Positions 9,001-16,713 of a stretch of DNA of 64,000 nt are shown here, one piece after another; the first letter of the stretch is position 1, and each line of letters begins with the position of its first letter. Both the position numbers and the translations under genes were made by a program. The DNA lies in assembly GCA_902595145.1 (NCBI GenBank), contig CACJOU010000007.1:1-64000 (forward strand). The letters run 5' to 3'. The DNA is from an uncultured SAR116 cluster alpha proteobacterium. Its GTDB lineage: Bacteria; Pseudomonadota; Alphaproteobacteria; Puniceispirillales; Marisalimonadaceae. The notes beneath the pieces are model-generated. The model searched no databases. It had not been told where the DNA came from and saw only the letters and a list, made by a program, of their open reading frames with translations.

Positions 9001-11137
9001 CTGTAAGAGCTCCACCTGTGGCTGGAGTACTTGCATCAACTGATGCGTCATTTATTAGTGTATCAGGTTGTTTAACATTTTTATTAAGATAAGAATGTTT
9101 ATTAAGTTCTTTTAATACAATTCTATTGCTACCAAAATGCTCAGTTTGTCCAGAAAAAACATCTGTTCCACCCTCAAATTGTGCGGATATATCTTTAGAT
9201 TCTGAATATAAAACTTTGATCTTAGTATCAGTTATATTTATTGCCGCTGTTGAATCTGATTTAAGGTTTAAAAATTCATTACCATTTGCATCCGTTCCTG
9301 CACTTGATACTGAAAATTTTGCACCATTATATTTTAAATTATTTACTGTTGAAGCAGTGGTATCAAATTCTCCAGCAAGAAAAACTTCAGTAGGAAAACT
9401 TGTTGAACTGATTGTGTTGCTATTATCATTTATGTAAACTTTTAATGTACCACTTGCATCTTGTACCATAGTGTTTCCACCAACTGCAGTTACGTCTACC
9501 GCTTTGTCAAATACCTTTAATGTTGGTGAAGAATTATAGTAACTATGAAGTAGAAATTTTTCTTCTGTAGTAACATTATTTTCATCAGTTAAATCTGTTG
9601 TAGGATGTTTATAATTAAAACTTAAAACTTCAGTTTCTTTAATAGCACCTGTAAGAGCTTTTCCAGTTACTCTATTAAATAATTGTGAGCTTACGCCATA
9701 TGTTGAAGAATTATTTGTATTTCCGTCAGCTGATACAGCTGCTCTATTTAACGCATCGTTAATTCTCAATTGTGCATGAGATAAAAATTCTTCTCTTGTA
9801 AAGTTTGGTGAAGCAACGTTTTCAATACCATTTGTACCCGCAAAGAGCTTTTCAGTTACAAAACTATCTTGCATTAAATCAACGTTGATTGCTGACAAAG
9901 TTTGAATTTCATCGTTATTATCAAGTTGGTTAAACTGAATTGAAAAACTTCCGTCAGTTACAGGGTCAATTGCTAATTTTGAGTCGTCTGACAAACCAGC
10001 ATTTATTGCTCTTTGAACTTCCGATGCAAGAGTAGTAGCAGTGTAAGTGCCTGGTCTTATATCTATACTTTTAAAACTAGCACTACCAGTTGTATCATCA
10101 ACACGAACTGTTAAAAAATCTTTTCCCCAATATGTTGATTTATTTAATGTCGGATTAGCTTCATACGTGGTGTAGTATTGCAATGGATCAGTTACCACTG
10201 TAATGGAAGGAGCTGTTGCAGTAAAGGCAGCATCCTCTAAAACTGTTGACTCAACTGTTGCAGCCTTTGATACAGTTTTGTTAGATAAATCATCTAAGAA
10301 AAATAGCGGTTGTGTCTGAGCAACTGAAATAATCTGTGGCTTTTCATTGATTGGAATGATTTGACCAAAACGGTCAACAACTAATGTCTGACCTGTAGGA
10401 GAAATGGCTTCTGTTAGTGATGGTTGGACCTCTCTTCCATCAACTATAAATTTAGTTTGGTATTTATGTGTTACTTGATCTCCAGATGCAGCTTGAGTTT
10501 TTATAAAAAAAGCAGTTGCAATAACTGGATTACCCAAGTTATCAAAAATTGTAACAGAAGTTGATGAATTAAATGTAGCAGGATTTTTAGGATCAAAATC
10601 TGCAGCAGAATCAAATACTGTAGATGATGCTGGTAAGTTTACAGCTAACTCTAAATTATCTGTTTTTTTAGCTTCACCTGCTTCCAATTCTAACTTTAAT
10701 GGTTTAGCATCTACAATTTCACCACCTTGGACAGAACCATCATCTGACACCGGTAGTGCAAGAACGAACTGACCCGCTGAGTCAACAACAAATCTGTCAT
10801 TATTAACTGAGAATGAACCGTTTCTTGTATAAACGGTTTGGTTAGTTGTTAATGAAGGCTTTAGAGCAAAAAAACCTTGCCCAGAAATAGCCATATCCAA
10901 TGCATTAAGTGATGAGGAAACGTTTCCTTGAGTAAACTGTTGTTTAATACCTTTCAAAATTGTTCCAGAACCAATAGAAGATGAGGCATTTTGTAGTGGA
11001 GATGTCGCAAAGATATCACCAAACTCAGCTTTACTTCTTTTGTAACCTGTTGTAGCAACGTTAGCGATATTGTTTGAAGTAGCTGAAATATCAGCTTGTG
11101 ATCCGTTAAGTCCTGTAAGAGCGGTATAAAATGACAT
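6008..11137 (-). CDS. flgE: Giant flagellar hook protein FlgE with internal repeats
   Basis: FlgE polymerises into the hook, the universal joint between rod and filament. Both ends are canonical: GSQADISATSNNIANVATTG near residues 13-32, LDMAISGQGFFALKP near residue 83, and C-terminal SNVDITEELVNLITAQRNFQ. The protein has 1709 residues against roughly 400-600 in most bacteria. The extra length is a Thr/Ala/Val-rich central region. It holds three copies of an ITYTG-x-T-x-TTFTGITRG module (about residues 729-768, 1050-1090, 1131-1172) and three copies of a DGGTQGIRIGDIVVGAGV-like beta module (about 816-876, 891-946, 963-1019). The start at 11137 has AGGAGA upstream. The reading frame is uninterrupted, so it is probably functional. 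Confidence 0.95.
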   Translation of the reverse strand: MSFYTALTGLNGSQADISATSNNIANVATTGYKRSKAEFGDIFATSPLQNASSSIGSGTILKGIKQQFTQGNVSSSLNALDMAISGQGFFALKPSLTTNQTVYTRNGSFSVNNDRFVVDSAGQFVLALPVSDDGSVQGGEIVDAKPLKLELEAGEAKKTDNLELAVNLPASSTVFDSAADFDPKNPATFNSSTSVTIFDNLGNPVIATAFFIKTQAASGDQVTHKYQTKFIVDGREVQPSLTEAISPTGQTLVVDRFGQIIPINEKPQIISVAQTQPLFFLDDLSNKTVSKAATVESTVLEDAAFTATAPSITVVTDPLQYYTTYEANPTLNKSTYWGKDFLTVRVDDTTGSASFKSIDIRPGTYTATTLASEVQRAINAGLSDDSKLAIDPVTDGSFSIQFNQLDNNDEIQTLSAINVDLMQDSFVTEKLFAGTNGIENVASPNFTREEFLSHAQLRINDALNRAAVSADGNTNNSSTYGVSSQLFNRVTGKALTGAIKETEVLSFNYKHPTTDLTDENNVTTEEKFLLHSYYNSSPTLKVFDKAVDVTAVGGNTMVQDASGTLKVYINDNSNTISSTSFPTEVFLAGEFDTTASTVNNLKYNGAKFSVSSAGTDANGNEFLNLKSDSTAAINITDTKIKVLYSESKDISAQFEGGTDVFSGQTEHFGSNRIVLKELNKHSYLNKNVKQPDTLINDASVDASTPATGGALTVDTTAGFPTSGTLLVGTEQITYTGLTSTTFTGITRGANSTTAATHLDDATIKLLTFTDGIMSGFKDILRETTLSSVPSTRAVNAPIEGTNVIKETTGSGTATDDDIFVDGGTQGIRIGDIVVGAGVPAGSTVTAIDESTSKVTISNNLTAALTATTATVAGTKVSFLSSSHTTGTASASSTSLVVADATNIAVGDAVFGTGIASGATVAAISGTTVTLSANTSAAITGGEINFVDADGLGAQVLNDGAVAAGATAIVVDANTNISVGDIVEVEGVTAGTTVTNVTGNTITISAATTAAIADDTSISFLPADSEVLNVGSTAGFTDATADAPGKFKLGDEIITYTGKTATTLTGITRGADNSESKAVVAGASISLFDSVINLGLSNRTTDVNSAVNATATTITVDSTADFEDSGFIRIGNEVISYTGKTATSFTGLTRGVAGTTAAAHSNDAVITQEISNTDDWVDENDPALRIAYDISGQNFTLQGIPSKIGTSTSSKMFSFSAYGPGEGSGANAIGLKTLSNKASSNIGGGAVLKAESVLFTGDQIAADTQQAFGVEVSYNNLTRKFSIASGTTGENIPANSAVGVGDAGQASSNIEIGRLAIVDGVATASAAGIGGTSALLGINATNDITTVTADTSGKGLKSEPAVLNGKTSNEDLSEDFFLSDAAEETIFVVNVNDITAAIKVPEGVYNGTSLATALESRINQMEDSSGNTVNGVTVVYNTTSNSFTFTTGTSGLNSKIFVSASSRMGLDDLELQTGTTPSFVNMANTIAKSDTGQSLYVNDAGTTTTLAPDNAWTPTTDGTFAKVFLRPGELTFDTQGNLVSPTQKVNYKGDFAADAAAGTNALSIDLDLDFDGSTQFASDFNVRTVTQDGQTVGKLDGLDIAANGLVSANYTNGLNIALGRLVMVNFNNQNGLKQIGNATYVETSVSGVAAVGEAGADGYGTILSGSLERSNVDITEELVNLITAQRNFQANAKTIETNTSLTQAIIQIRT
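7620..8952 (-). repeat. Repeated modules inside flgE
   Basis: The encoded protein repeats two motifs. Module A (YTG-x-T-x-T-FTG-TRG, about 40 residues) lies at about 7620-7745, 7868-7990 and 8836-8952. Module B (sVGD-v-G-GV-aGtTVT-i-gntvTiSa-T, about 55 residues) lies at about 8082-8250, 8300-8465 and 8510-8690. The copies are clearly related at protein level but not identical in DNA, so they are old duplications. Boundaries are approximate and read by eye. Confidence 0.75.
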
Positions 11138-11170
11138 CTCTAATTTCTCCTAGTATTATAATATAAATTC

Positions 11171-11863
11171 TTAATTTTTAAATCTGACAACTTGTGAAGG
11201 ATCAATTGTTCCATAATCCTCAACCTCTAACATTACTCCAGTATCAGTTTTTGAAGTTCCTGAAACATGAGCAAAAACCTGAGTTGGTAACTCACCAGTA
11301 TCACCTGTATTACCAGTAAAAGCACGGATTGTTATTGGAGTTCCTGACTTTCTAATATCGTCCGGTAAATCCTTCCACTCAAAACCAACTAAACCTGCCT
11401 TTTGCATTCCTAATGTATCTTGGTGTAAGACCTCACCTTCACTATTTTCGAAAATTATATTTAAGTTAGATGCTGTGTCCGGTAAATCCACAACACCACT
11501 AATAACGCCCTCTTTGTCAGGCCTTGCGAACTTTCCAGGAACTAATACAGAATGTCCCATTAACTGTGTTGTTGATGCAATTCTCATCTCAGATAGTTGT
11601 TGACTTACTGACTTCATGGTTTGATCCATTGAAGTTATACCAGTTACAGTTGAAAACTGTGCCATTTGGGCTATAAAATCAGCATTGTCAACTGGTGCAA
11701 AAGGATCTTGATTTTGCAACTGTGTTGTCATTAATTTTAAAAAATCTTCTTGACCAAGTTGATCTTTAGCTTCTTTAGGTGCAAACTTTTCTTTGGCAGA
11801 GTTTATACCTAATTTATCTAAAATTTTGTTTAATGATTGATTTGATGAATTAATTTCAGACAT
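11171..11863 (-). CDS. flgD: Hook-capping scaffold protein FlgD
   Basis: FlgD caps the growing hook and lets FlgE monomers assemble. The 230-residue protein has the diagnostic N-terminal block LGQEDFLKLMTTQLQNQDP (about residues 37-55) followed by NADFIAQMAQFSTVTGI. The C-terminal half has the Ig/tudor-like hook-cap domain with GLVGFEWKDLPDDI. Length is normal for the family. It lies 33 bp before flgE and 9 bp after flgC in the same operon. Confidence 0.95.
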   Translation of the reverse strand: MSEINSSNQSLNKILDKLGINSAKEKFAPKEAKDQLGQEDFLKLMTTQLQNQDPFAPVDNADFIAQMAQFSTVTGITSMDQTMKSVSQQLSEMRIASTTQLMGHSVLVPGKFARPDKEGVISGVVDLPDTASNLNIIFENSEGEVLHQDTLGMQKAGLVGFEWKDLPDDIRKSGTPITIRAFTGNTGDTGELPTQVFAHVSGTSKTDTGVMLEVEDYGTIDPSQVVRFKN

Positions 11864-11872
11864 TTTGTTTCC

Positions 11873-12286
11873 TTATTTACCAATATTAATTGTTCTCATT
11901 GTTAAAGCTCTCAAAGTTGAGATTACTTCAACATTATTTTGATACTGTCTTGAGGCTTCAAGCATATCCACCATTTCCTCATCTACATTTACAGCAGCTT
12001 TATAAACATATCCTTGTGCGTCAGCTGCTGGATGATTTGGCATATATTGTTTAATTGGTTCCCTACCTATTTCTTTAACCTCAATAGCATCAACAGTAGC
12101 TACCCCATTTTTTTTAACTAAATCACTGTATTGCGTCTTAAATATTGGCTTTAAAGGTTTATAGGTAGTTTTTGGGTCTCCTGTAGTAGAACCAGCATTA
12201 GCAAGATTAGATGCAACTGTATTTAATCTAACTAATTGAGCTGCCATGGCTCTTCCTGCAATATCATAAACTGATTTAATATCCAT
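11873..12286 (-). CDS. flgC: Flagellar proximal rod protein FlgC
   Basis: FlgC is a proximal rod subunit. The 137-residue protein carries the rod motif RLNTVASNLANAGSTTGDPK, the FlgC-specific DPKTTYKPLKP segment, and the C-terminal VNVDEEMVDMLEASRQYQNN helix. Length is exactly typical. Its ATG overlaps the flgB stop codon by one base, indicating translational coupling. Confidence 0.95.
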   Translation of the reverse strand: MDIKSVYDIAGRAMAAQLVRLNTVASNLANAGSTTGDPKTTYKPLKPIFKTQYSDLVKKNGVATVDAIEVKEIGREPIKQYMPNHPAADAQGYVYKAAVNVDEEMVDMLEASRQYQNNVEVISTLRALTMRTINIGK

Positions 12287-12672
12287 TATTCACCCTTTAT
12301 TGCTGAAATTATTTTATTAATTTTTCCATTCAGAAAATTTACAGTGGTCGTGTATCTCATTGAATTTTCTGCAAATTGCATTTGCTCAACAGCGAGCTCT
12401 ACTGTGTTTCCATCTAAAGAAGTTATCAATGGTTCCCTGTAAGAGGTTTCATGTATTGATTTACCAGAATTTTGAACAATGTGATTAGAATGTGTTGTTA
12501 ATATCGGACCATTTTTATCAAATTTTTTTATTTCATCCTCAAAACTTATATCTCTTGCTTTATAATTTGGTGTTGCAGCATTAGCTATGTTTGACGCTAA
12601 TATATTATTGCGCTTTCCTCTCAACTGCAGAGCTGATGAATAAAAAGATATTTGATCTTTAATTGTATCCAC
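12286..12672 (-). CDS. flgB: Flagellar proximal rod protein FlgB
   Basis: FlgB is the first rod protein and probably contacts the MS-ring/FliE. The 128-residue protein has RNNILASNIANAATPNYKAR at residues 21-40 and the C-terminal VELAVEQMQFAENSMRYTTT helix, both diagnostic. The start codon appears to be GTG at 12672. It opens the flgB-C-D-E-F operon and is preceded by a sigma-54-like promoter at 12713-12728, giving a leader of about 30 nt. Confidence 0.94.
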   Translation of the reverse strand: MDTIKDQISFYSSALQLRGKRNNILASNIANAATPNYKARDISFEDEIKKFDKNGPILTTHSNHIVQNSGKSIHETSYREPLITSLDGNTVELAVEQMQFAENSMRYTTTVNFLNGKINKIISAIKGE

Positions 12673-12712
12673 TTTTAAAAACTCTTTAAATTATTAATAT
12701 TTTCAATACTTC

Positions 12713-12728
12713 TGCAAATTGAATGCCA
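12713..12728 (-). promoter_or_regulatory. Sigma-54-type promoter of the flgBCDEF operon
   Basis: Minus-strand sequence TGGCATTCAATTTGCA keeps the GG-N10-GC spacing of sigma-54 promoters and nearly the full consensus. The predicted start point is near 12702, about 30 nt ahead of flgB. Confidence 0.8.
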
Positions 12729-12798
12729 ATTTATTTTCTAAAAAAACTTTAGTTTTTTTTATATTGTCGTATTAGATTTATCATGTAGGATATATAGT

Positions 12799-13251
12799 AT
12801 GGATTTGTCAGAAAAAATTATTGATAAAAAAGAAGAGCTTTTAGATGAGTTTGAAAATTTATCACTTGATCAAATTGCAAAAAAAATAAAAGAAATTGAA
12901 AAACGTGATGATGACGTAATCTTTAAAATTGCGTACCTAGCTGCAAGGATTTCAGTATTAAATCAAAGAATTCAAGCATTAATAAATGAAAATTCTGCTA
13001 ATGATAATTTAATTAGGGAAAGCAATGATGATCCCAGCAATATTGTTGAGAAAATTATCAAAAGTTCAAAAAAACCTAAAGATATTCCTGTTGAATGGGT
13101 AAGGGTACAAATTAAGGAAACAACTGAAGTCAACGGAGTAAGATTTCCATCTGGTATACAAATCGACGTTACAGATGAAGATGCAAAGCAAATGATAGAA
13201 AGTGATAAAGCTATATTACTAGAAGAAGTTGAGAAAAAAGAAGATATGTAA
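12799..13251 (+). CDS. Unknown acidic protein with a phage-like C-terminal module
   Basis: I do not recognise a named family for this 150-residue protein. Residues 1-60 are a predicted long helix rich in Lys/Glu (LSLDQIAKKIKEIEKRDDD) with coiled-coil character. Residues about 100-145 form a separate small module, VRVQIKETTEVNGVRFPSG then IDVTDEDAKQMIESDKA. This resembles the short 'tEVnGv.f.aG..idVdeedAk.li..gkA' modules seen in many small phage and bacterial proteins. There is no signal peptide or membrane segment. It is transcribed divergently from flgB with AGGA upstream of its ATG, and ends convergent with the next gene. A flagellar role is only suggested by location. Confidence 0.7.
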   Translation: MDLSEKIIDKKEELLDEFENLSLDQIAKKIKEIEKRDDDVIFKIAYLAARISVLNQRIQALINENSANDNLIRESNDDPSNIVEKIIKSSKKPKDIPVEWVRVQIKETTEVNGVRFPSGIQIDVTDEDAKQMIESDKAILLEEVEKKEDM

Positions 13252-13252
13252 A

Positions 13253-13276
13253 ATACTTATTTTTTATAATAAGTAT
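13253..13276. terminator. AT-only inverted repeat between convergent genes
   Basis: ATACTTATT and AATAAGTAT form a perfect 9-bp inverted repeat with a 6-base T-rich loop between the convergent 150-aa and 138-aa genes. It overlaps the stop of the 138-aa gene. Without any G-C core its terminator strength is doubtful. Confidence 0.3.
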
Positions 13277-13673
13277 ATATAGCTTCTACTTCATCCTCTC
13301 TTAAACCTGTTTTATTAATAATTTCTTCCTTACTATTACCTTCTCTTACCATATTAATAGCTAAATTAAGAACATCTTCAGATCCTTTAATATTTCCTAA
13401 TTTATTAATTTCTCTTTCTATAAAAATAATTTTTTCAGAAATATTTAATATTTCTTTTTTTTGATGTTCTAACAAATTTCCAACGACTATTAAATACTCC
13501 TTAATTTCTTTAGAGGTGTTGTTTATGCTTTGTGCATATTCAATAATAGAATTTTTATTAGATTTGAAATTTTGCAATTGAAGCAAAAATAATAAAATAA
13601 AAGCTACTACAATAAATAAAATTGATAATGAAATAAAAATTTCAAAATTTGATAACAAAACGTCTATGAACAT
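13257..13673 (-). CDS. Membrane-anchored coiled-coil protein, DUF6115/DUF2802-like
   Basis: This 138-residue protein has one N-terminal membrane segment (about residues 12-34), then a coiled coil, then a C-terminal helical module VLNLAINMVREGNSKEEIIN followed by KTGLREDEVEAIYTYYK. That tail resembles the small helix-turn-helix-like C-terminus of the DUF2802/DUF6115 proteins often encoded among flagellar and chemotaxis genes. Here it is the last gene of the flgP-T-A-M unit. The similarity is judged by eye. Its function is not known. Confidence 0.7.
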   Translation of the reverse strand: MFIDVLLSNFEIFISLSILFIVVAFILLFLLQLQNFKSNKNSIIEYAQSINNTSKEIKEYLIVVGNLLEHQKKEILNISEKIIFIEREINKLGNIKGSEDVLNLAINMVREGNSKEEIINKTGLREDEVEAIYTYYKK

Positions 13674-13724
13674 AATTTATATATTCATGATTTTATAATA
13701 AATTGCTATAAATAATTTAAAAAT

Positions 13725-14000
13725 TTAAGATTTTGACTTAGAGAATGAAGTTAACAAATTTGCTTTAGGTAAAATTTTTGTTTCAAGTATGTCTATTTTA
13801 TTTAATATTTTATTGAAAATATTAATATATTCTTGAGAAGACTTACTTATCTTAAGTGTTTCTTCATTAGATTTTAAATCAACTAATATTTTTTCAATTT
13901 GAGAATTAATTTCATTAAAATTTTCAAATGAAAAACTCATATTGTTGATTTCATCTAACTTATTTAAATTTTTATCAAAAATTTCAAGTTTCTCTATCAT
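13725..14000 (-). CDS. Putative flagellar export chaperone, FlgN-like by position
   Basis: The 91-residue, all-helical, acidic protein has no motif that I can assign with certainty. Directly downstream of flgM (15 bp), it occupies the place of flgN in the flgA-flgM-flgN order of many polar-flagellated bacteria. Its length and helical character suit a FlgN- or FliT-type chaperone for FlgK/FlgL. It is shorter than typical FlgN (about 140 residues). The call is an inference from order and size. Confidence 0.55.
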   Translation of the reverse strand: MIEKLEIFDKNLNKLDEINNMSFSFENFNEINSQIEKILVDLKSNEETLKISKSSQEYINIFNKILNKIDILETKILPKANLLTSFSKSKS

Positions 14001-14014
14001 AACATTCCGTTGAC

Positions 14015-14308
14015 TTAAGACTTCATTTCTCTATAGGCTTGCATGAGTGCATCAGACAACTTATCTAAATCTAATGGGTATTTACCAGAAGAAATAGCTT
14101 CTTTTATTTTTGCAACCTTATCAATATCTATAGGAGCAGATTGAGCCATATCTTTAACTAACTTTTTTGTATCGTTAATATTTACCACATTAGAAGATAA
14201 GCTTTTATCTAAAATATCTCCATTTACCTTATTTTCATGATAGGGTTTTGAATCCTTAACATCATTTTTTGGTATGTTATTTAATATATTATTTGTTATT
14301 TTATCCAT
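14015..14308 (-). CDS. flgM: Anti-sigma-28 factor FlgM
   Basis: FlgM holds sigma-28 (FliA) inactive until the hook is complete, then is exported. The C-terminal half shows the FlgM signature: a sigma-binding helix with IDIDKVAKIKEAISSGKYPL then DLDKLSDALMQAYREMK. I choose the ATG at 14308 (97 aa), preceded by GGAG at a 9-nt spacing, over an in-frame GTG five codons upstream. Its target, FliA, is encoded at 21626-22330. It is co-transcribed with flgA and the FlgN-like gene. Confidence 0.88.
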   Translation of the reverse strand: MDKITNNILNNIPKNDVKDSKPYHENKVNGDILDKSLSSNVVNINDTKKLVKDMAQSAPIDIDKVAKIKEAISSGKYPLDLDKLSDALMQAYREMKS

Positions 14309-14354
14309 TATACTTAACTCCACAATATCAATAACGACAAGTTATTAATTTATT

Positions 14355-15101
14355 TTAGCGAAAAATTTTAATTTTTTTATCTTTATTTACATAACCTTTA
14401 ATTACTTTACCACTTTTTAAATTTTTGACTTTAATTAAATCACCTAAATTTCCGGAATCTTGTGCTTCACCTGAAACTGTGACTGAAACATTTCCAAGAT
14501 TTGAAACAATCGAAATAATATCTCCATTATTAATATCAAAACTTTCAAACAAATGTCTAGGATGCAAAATCTGTCCCATTTTCAGATTTTTTTTTAATTT
14601 TCTTCCTATTAATTCTTTTTTATTAGAAAAAAAAGATGTTTGATGTTTTTTTTCTACTAAAACTGTTTCAATATCATCCAATTCTATAATATCATTTTTT
14701 TCTACTGAATTTTTCAATTTTATAATTTTAAGTAATTCATTTTTCTTTTTTGAAACTTTATTTCTAATAAGTGATTTGGATAATTTTTTAAGTTTAATTT
14801 GTTTTTTATTTTCAGTTTTTTTAGAAGTTTGCACTCTCATAATTAGCTTAAATCCATTTTTATCTAAACAATTGACTTTTATAGTCTTGTAATTTTGAAA
14901 TACCTTTTTTATTTCAATTTCATCATTGCAATCTTGATAAAAAGTATTTTTTGAAAAAACTGGGGTACCTTTTATCCCCTCTTTTATTAACCATTGAGAA
15001 ACTTTTGCAGAAATTTCTTCACCAGAAATTGCAGTTGCTTGTTTATTTATTAAAAAAATTAAAATAACTAACAAGAAATTTTTTATTATCATAATAAACA
15101 T
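14355..15101 (-). CDS. flgA: P-ring assembly chaperone FlgA
   Basis: FlgA is a periplasmic chaperone for FlgI. The 248-residue protein starts with a signal peptide and contains the SAF-type domain and C-terminal FlgA core. Visible family marks are KKNDIIELDDIETVLV, GRKLKKNLKMGQILHPRHL and NGDIISIVSNLGNVSVTVSG. I choose ATG at 15101, preceded by GGGGGA, rather than the in-frame TTG one codon upstream. It is slightly richer in Lys than usual, matching the AT-rich genome. It lies in the flgP-T-LysM-A-M unit. Confidence 0.88.
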   Translation of the reverse strand: MFIMIIKNFLLVILIFLINKQATAISGEEISAKVSQWLIKEGIKGTPVFSKNTFYQDCNDEIEIKKVFQNYKTIKVNCLDKNGFKLIMRVQTSKKTENKKQIKLKKLSKSLIRNKVSKKKNELLKIIKLKNSVEKNDIIELDDIETVLVEKKHQTSFFSNKKELIGRKLKKNLKMGQILHPRHLFESFDINNGDIISIVSNLGNVSVTVSGEAQDSGNLGDLIKVKNLKSGKVIKGYVNKDKKIKIFR

Positions 15102-15104
15102 CAA

Positions 15105-15545
15105 TTATCCCCCAAAAAAATAGATTTCTGATGTAATTGATGAATTATTTTTATCTTTATTTTCTAAAATTTTATCTTTCTTGATAATCAAATTTTTAAT
15201 TTCATTAACACTTGGTAGGTATAGCTTTTTACCTGAAAAAAGAAAGTTTGGATTATTTCTAACAAAAGCTTTGTTATTAAAATGAACAATTGCAAGACTC
15301 AAAATTTTATTATTAAATTCTCTAGAACCATAGTAATCTAACATAATGTCACTTAATGTTTCATTTTTTAAAACTACATGATTTGCACTATAATTTAAAT
15401 CTCTTAAGAATAAATTATCAGAACTCAAACTTCCTCGATCTGAATTACCTCTGTACTCAAGAACAACAAACGGTTCTGAAAATGATAATTTAGAAAAAGA
15501 GATAATAAATAGTGTAAATAAGCAAAATTTCCAAATTTTTTTCAT
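15105..15545 (-). CDS. Secreted LysM-like protein in the flagellar ring operon
   Basis: The ATG at 15545 has GGAG seven bases upstream, giving 146 residues. The protein has a signal peptide (about residues 1-24, cleavage after LSFS) and a LysM/FimV-like segment, VVLKNETLSDIMLDYYG with LFSGKKLYLPSV further on, of the kind that binds peptidoglycan. It sits between flgT and flgA. In vibrios this position is close to flgO/flgP, so it may be a periplasmic partner of the outer ring. I see no FlgO domain. The role is inferred. Confidence 0.7.
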   Translation of the reverse strand: MKKIWKFCLFTLFIISFSKLSFSEPFVVLEYRGNSDRGSLSSDNLFLRDLNYSANHVVLKNETLSDIMLDYYGSREFNNKILSLAIVHFNNKAFVRNNPNFLFSGKKLYLPSVNEIKNLIIKKDKILENKDKNNSSITSEIYFFGG

Positions 15546-15549
15546 TATA

Positions 15550-16704
15550 TTACTCCACAAATTTAACAATTTTATTATTCAAATTTGTTAATTTAATATT
15601 ATCGTTTAAAGGTAACAATGTACTGTAATTATCAAAAACATCTTCAGTATGAACTATTAGTATACTATTATTTAACATAGAATTTTGAATCTTTATTCCA
15701 TTAACCATGCCTATTTGTTTTAGTTTAAGTCCTTGTTTGCTTCCTAAATCTACTTTAAGTTTACCTTCATTTACAGTAAGTTTGCCTACTAAGGGTTTGC
15801 AATGGATGTCTGAAATAAAACTATTTATTGCCTCTGACAAATGATTTGTTACATTTTGGTCAATTATATCCATATCCATTGTAGAAATATTTTTTATGAA
15901 CTGAAATTTACTATCAAATTGATAATTAATTAGAATATTATAGCTTTTTGATGTTTCTAACTTTAGGTTTTGACCTTTATATAAATCAAATGAAATACTC
16001 AATAAATAATTGGTAAAACTATTTTTATATATTTTTTTAATAACTATTTTTGGAACAAGGCTATAATTACCTGCTTGTATTGTTGGTATACCTTTAGTAA
16101 TTGCGTTATAATCAAAAGAAGGATTCTGAGATGATTTAATAATTTGATTGAGTAGTCTATTTTGAAAGTTGTTCACATTAACGTTAGGAAATTTAGATAT
16201 AATTTCATATGTTTTGTTATACCATAAATATGTATATCTAGATAATTCTGATGGAACATTTGTATCTACTGAAATTGATCCCTTAAATAAATTGATATTT
16301 AATGGTCTAATTTTACAATTATTTTTAGATAATTCATCTCCTACAACTGCTCTTATCTTTATAGTGAGATATTGTTTATCTTGTGTCTCAGATAAAATTT
16401 TAAAATCAATTACTCTATTTGTCGGTTTTACGACTGACTGATCATTAATTATTGTGTTTGAACTTATCGATGAAAATCCACTTATATCAGCACCACCTTT
16501 CAGGGCAGCTATATATATTGCATCTTCTAACGCCCTTTTTCTAGAAGTTTCGATATTTTCAGGTAATAATATTGATCTTCCCGTTGCTTCAATTTGTTTG
16601 AAAATAGATTTATTTTGTGCATACAAATCAAAATTAAACGTTAATAACGCTATAAATATAAAAATTTTATATAGATCAATAAATTTAAAAATAATTTTAT
16701 TCAT
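15550..16704 (-). CDS. flgT: Flagellar H-ring protein FlgT
   Basis: FlgT is the periplasmic H-ring protein that stabilises the basal body and recruits the stator-ring proteins in vibrios. The 384-residue protein has a signal peptide, then an FlgT N-terminal domain (residues about 35-125) with QIEATGRSILLPENIETSRKR, ALEDAI and YLTIKIRAVVGDEL. A middle domain follows, and then a C-terminal domain with GKLTVNEGKLKVDLGSKQGL. It lies 9 bp after flgP. FlgT is best known from Gammaproteobacteria, so its presence beside alphaproteobacterial-type genes is notable. The start is ATG at 16704. Confidence 0.85.
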   Translation of the reverse strand: MNKIIFKFIDLYKIFIFIALLTFNFDLYAQNKSIFKQIEATGRSILLPENIETSRKRALEDAIYIAALKGGADISGFSSISSNTIINDQSVVKPTNRVIDFKILSETQDKQYLTIKIRAVVGDELSKNNCKIRPLNINLFKGSISVDTNVPSELSRYTYLWYNKTYEIISKFPNVNVNNFQNRLLNQIIKSSQNPSFDYNAITKGIPTIQAGNYSLVPKIVIKKIYKNSFTNYLLSISFDLYKGQNLKLETSKSYNILINYQFDSKFQFIKNISTMDMDIIDQNVTNHLSEAINSFISDIHCKPLVGKLTVNEGKLKVDLGSKQGLKLKQIGMVNGIKIQNSMLNNSILIVHTEDVFDNYSTLLPLNDNIKLTNLNNKIVKFVE

Positions 16705-16713
16705 TATATATAT

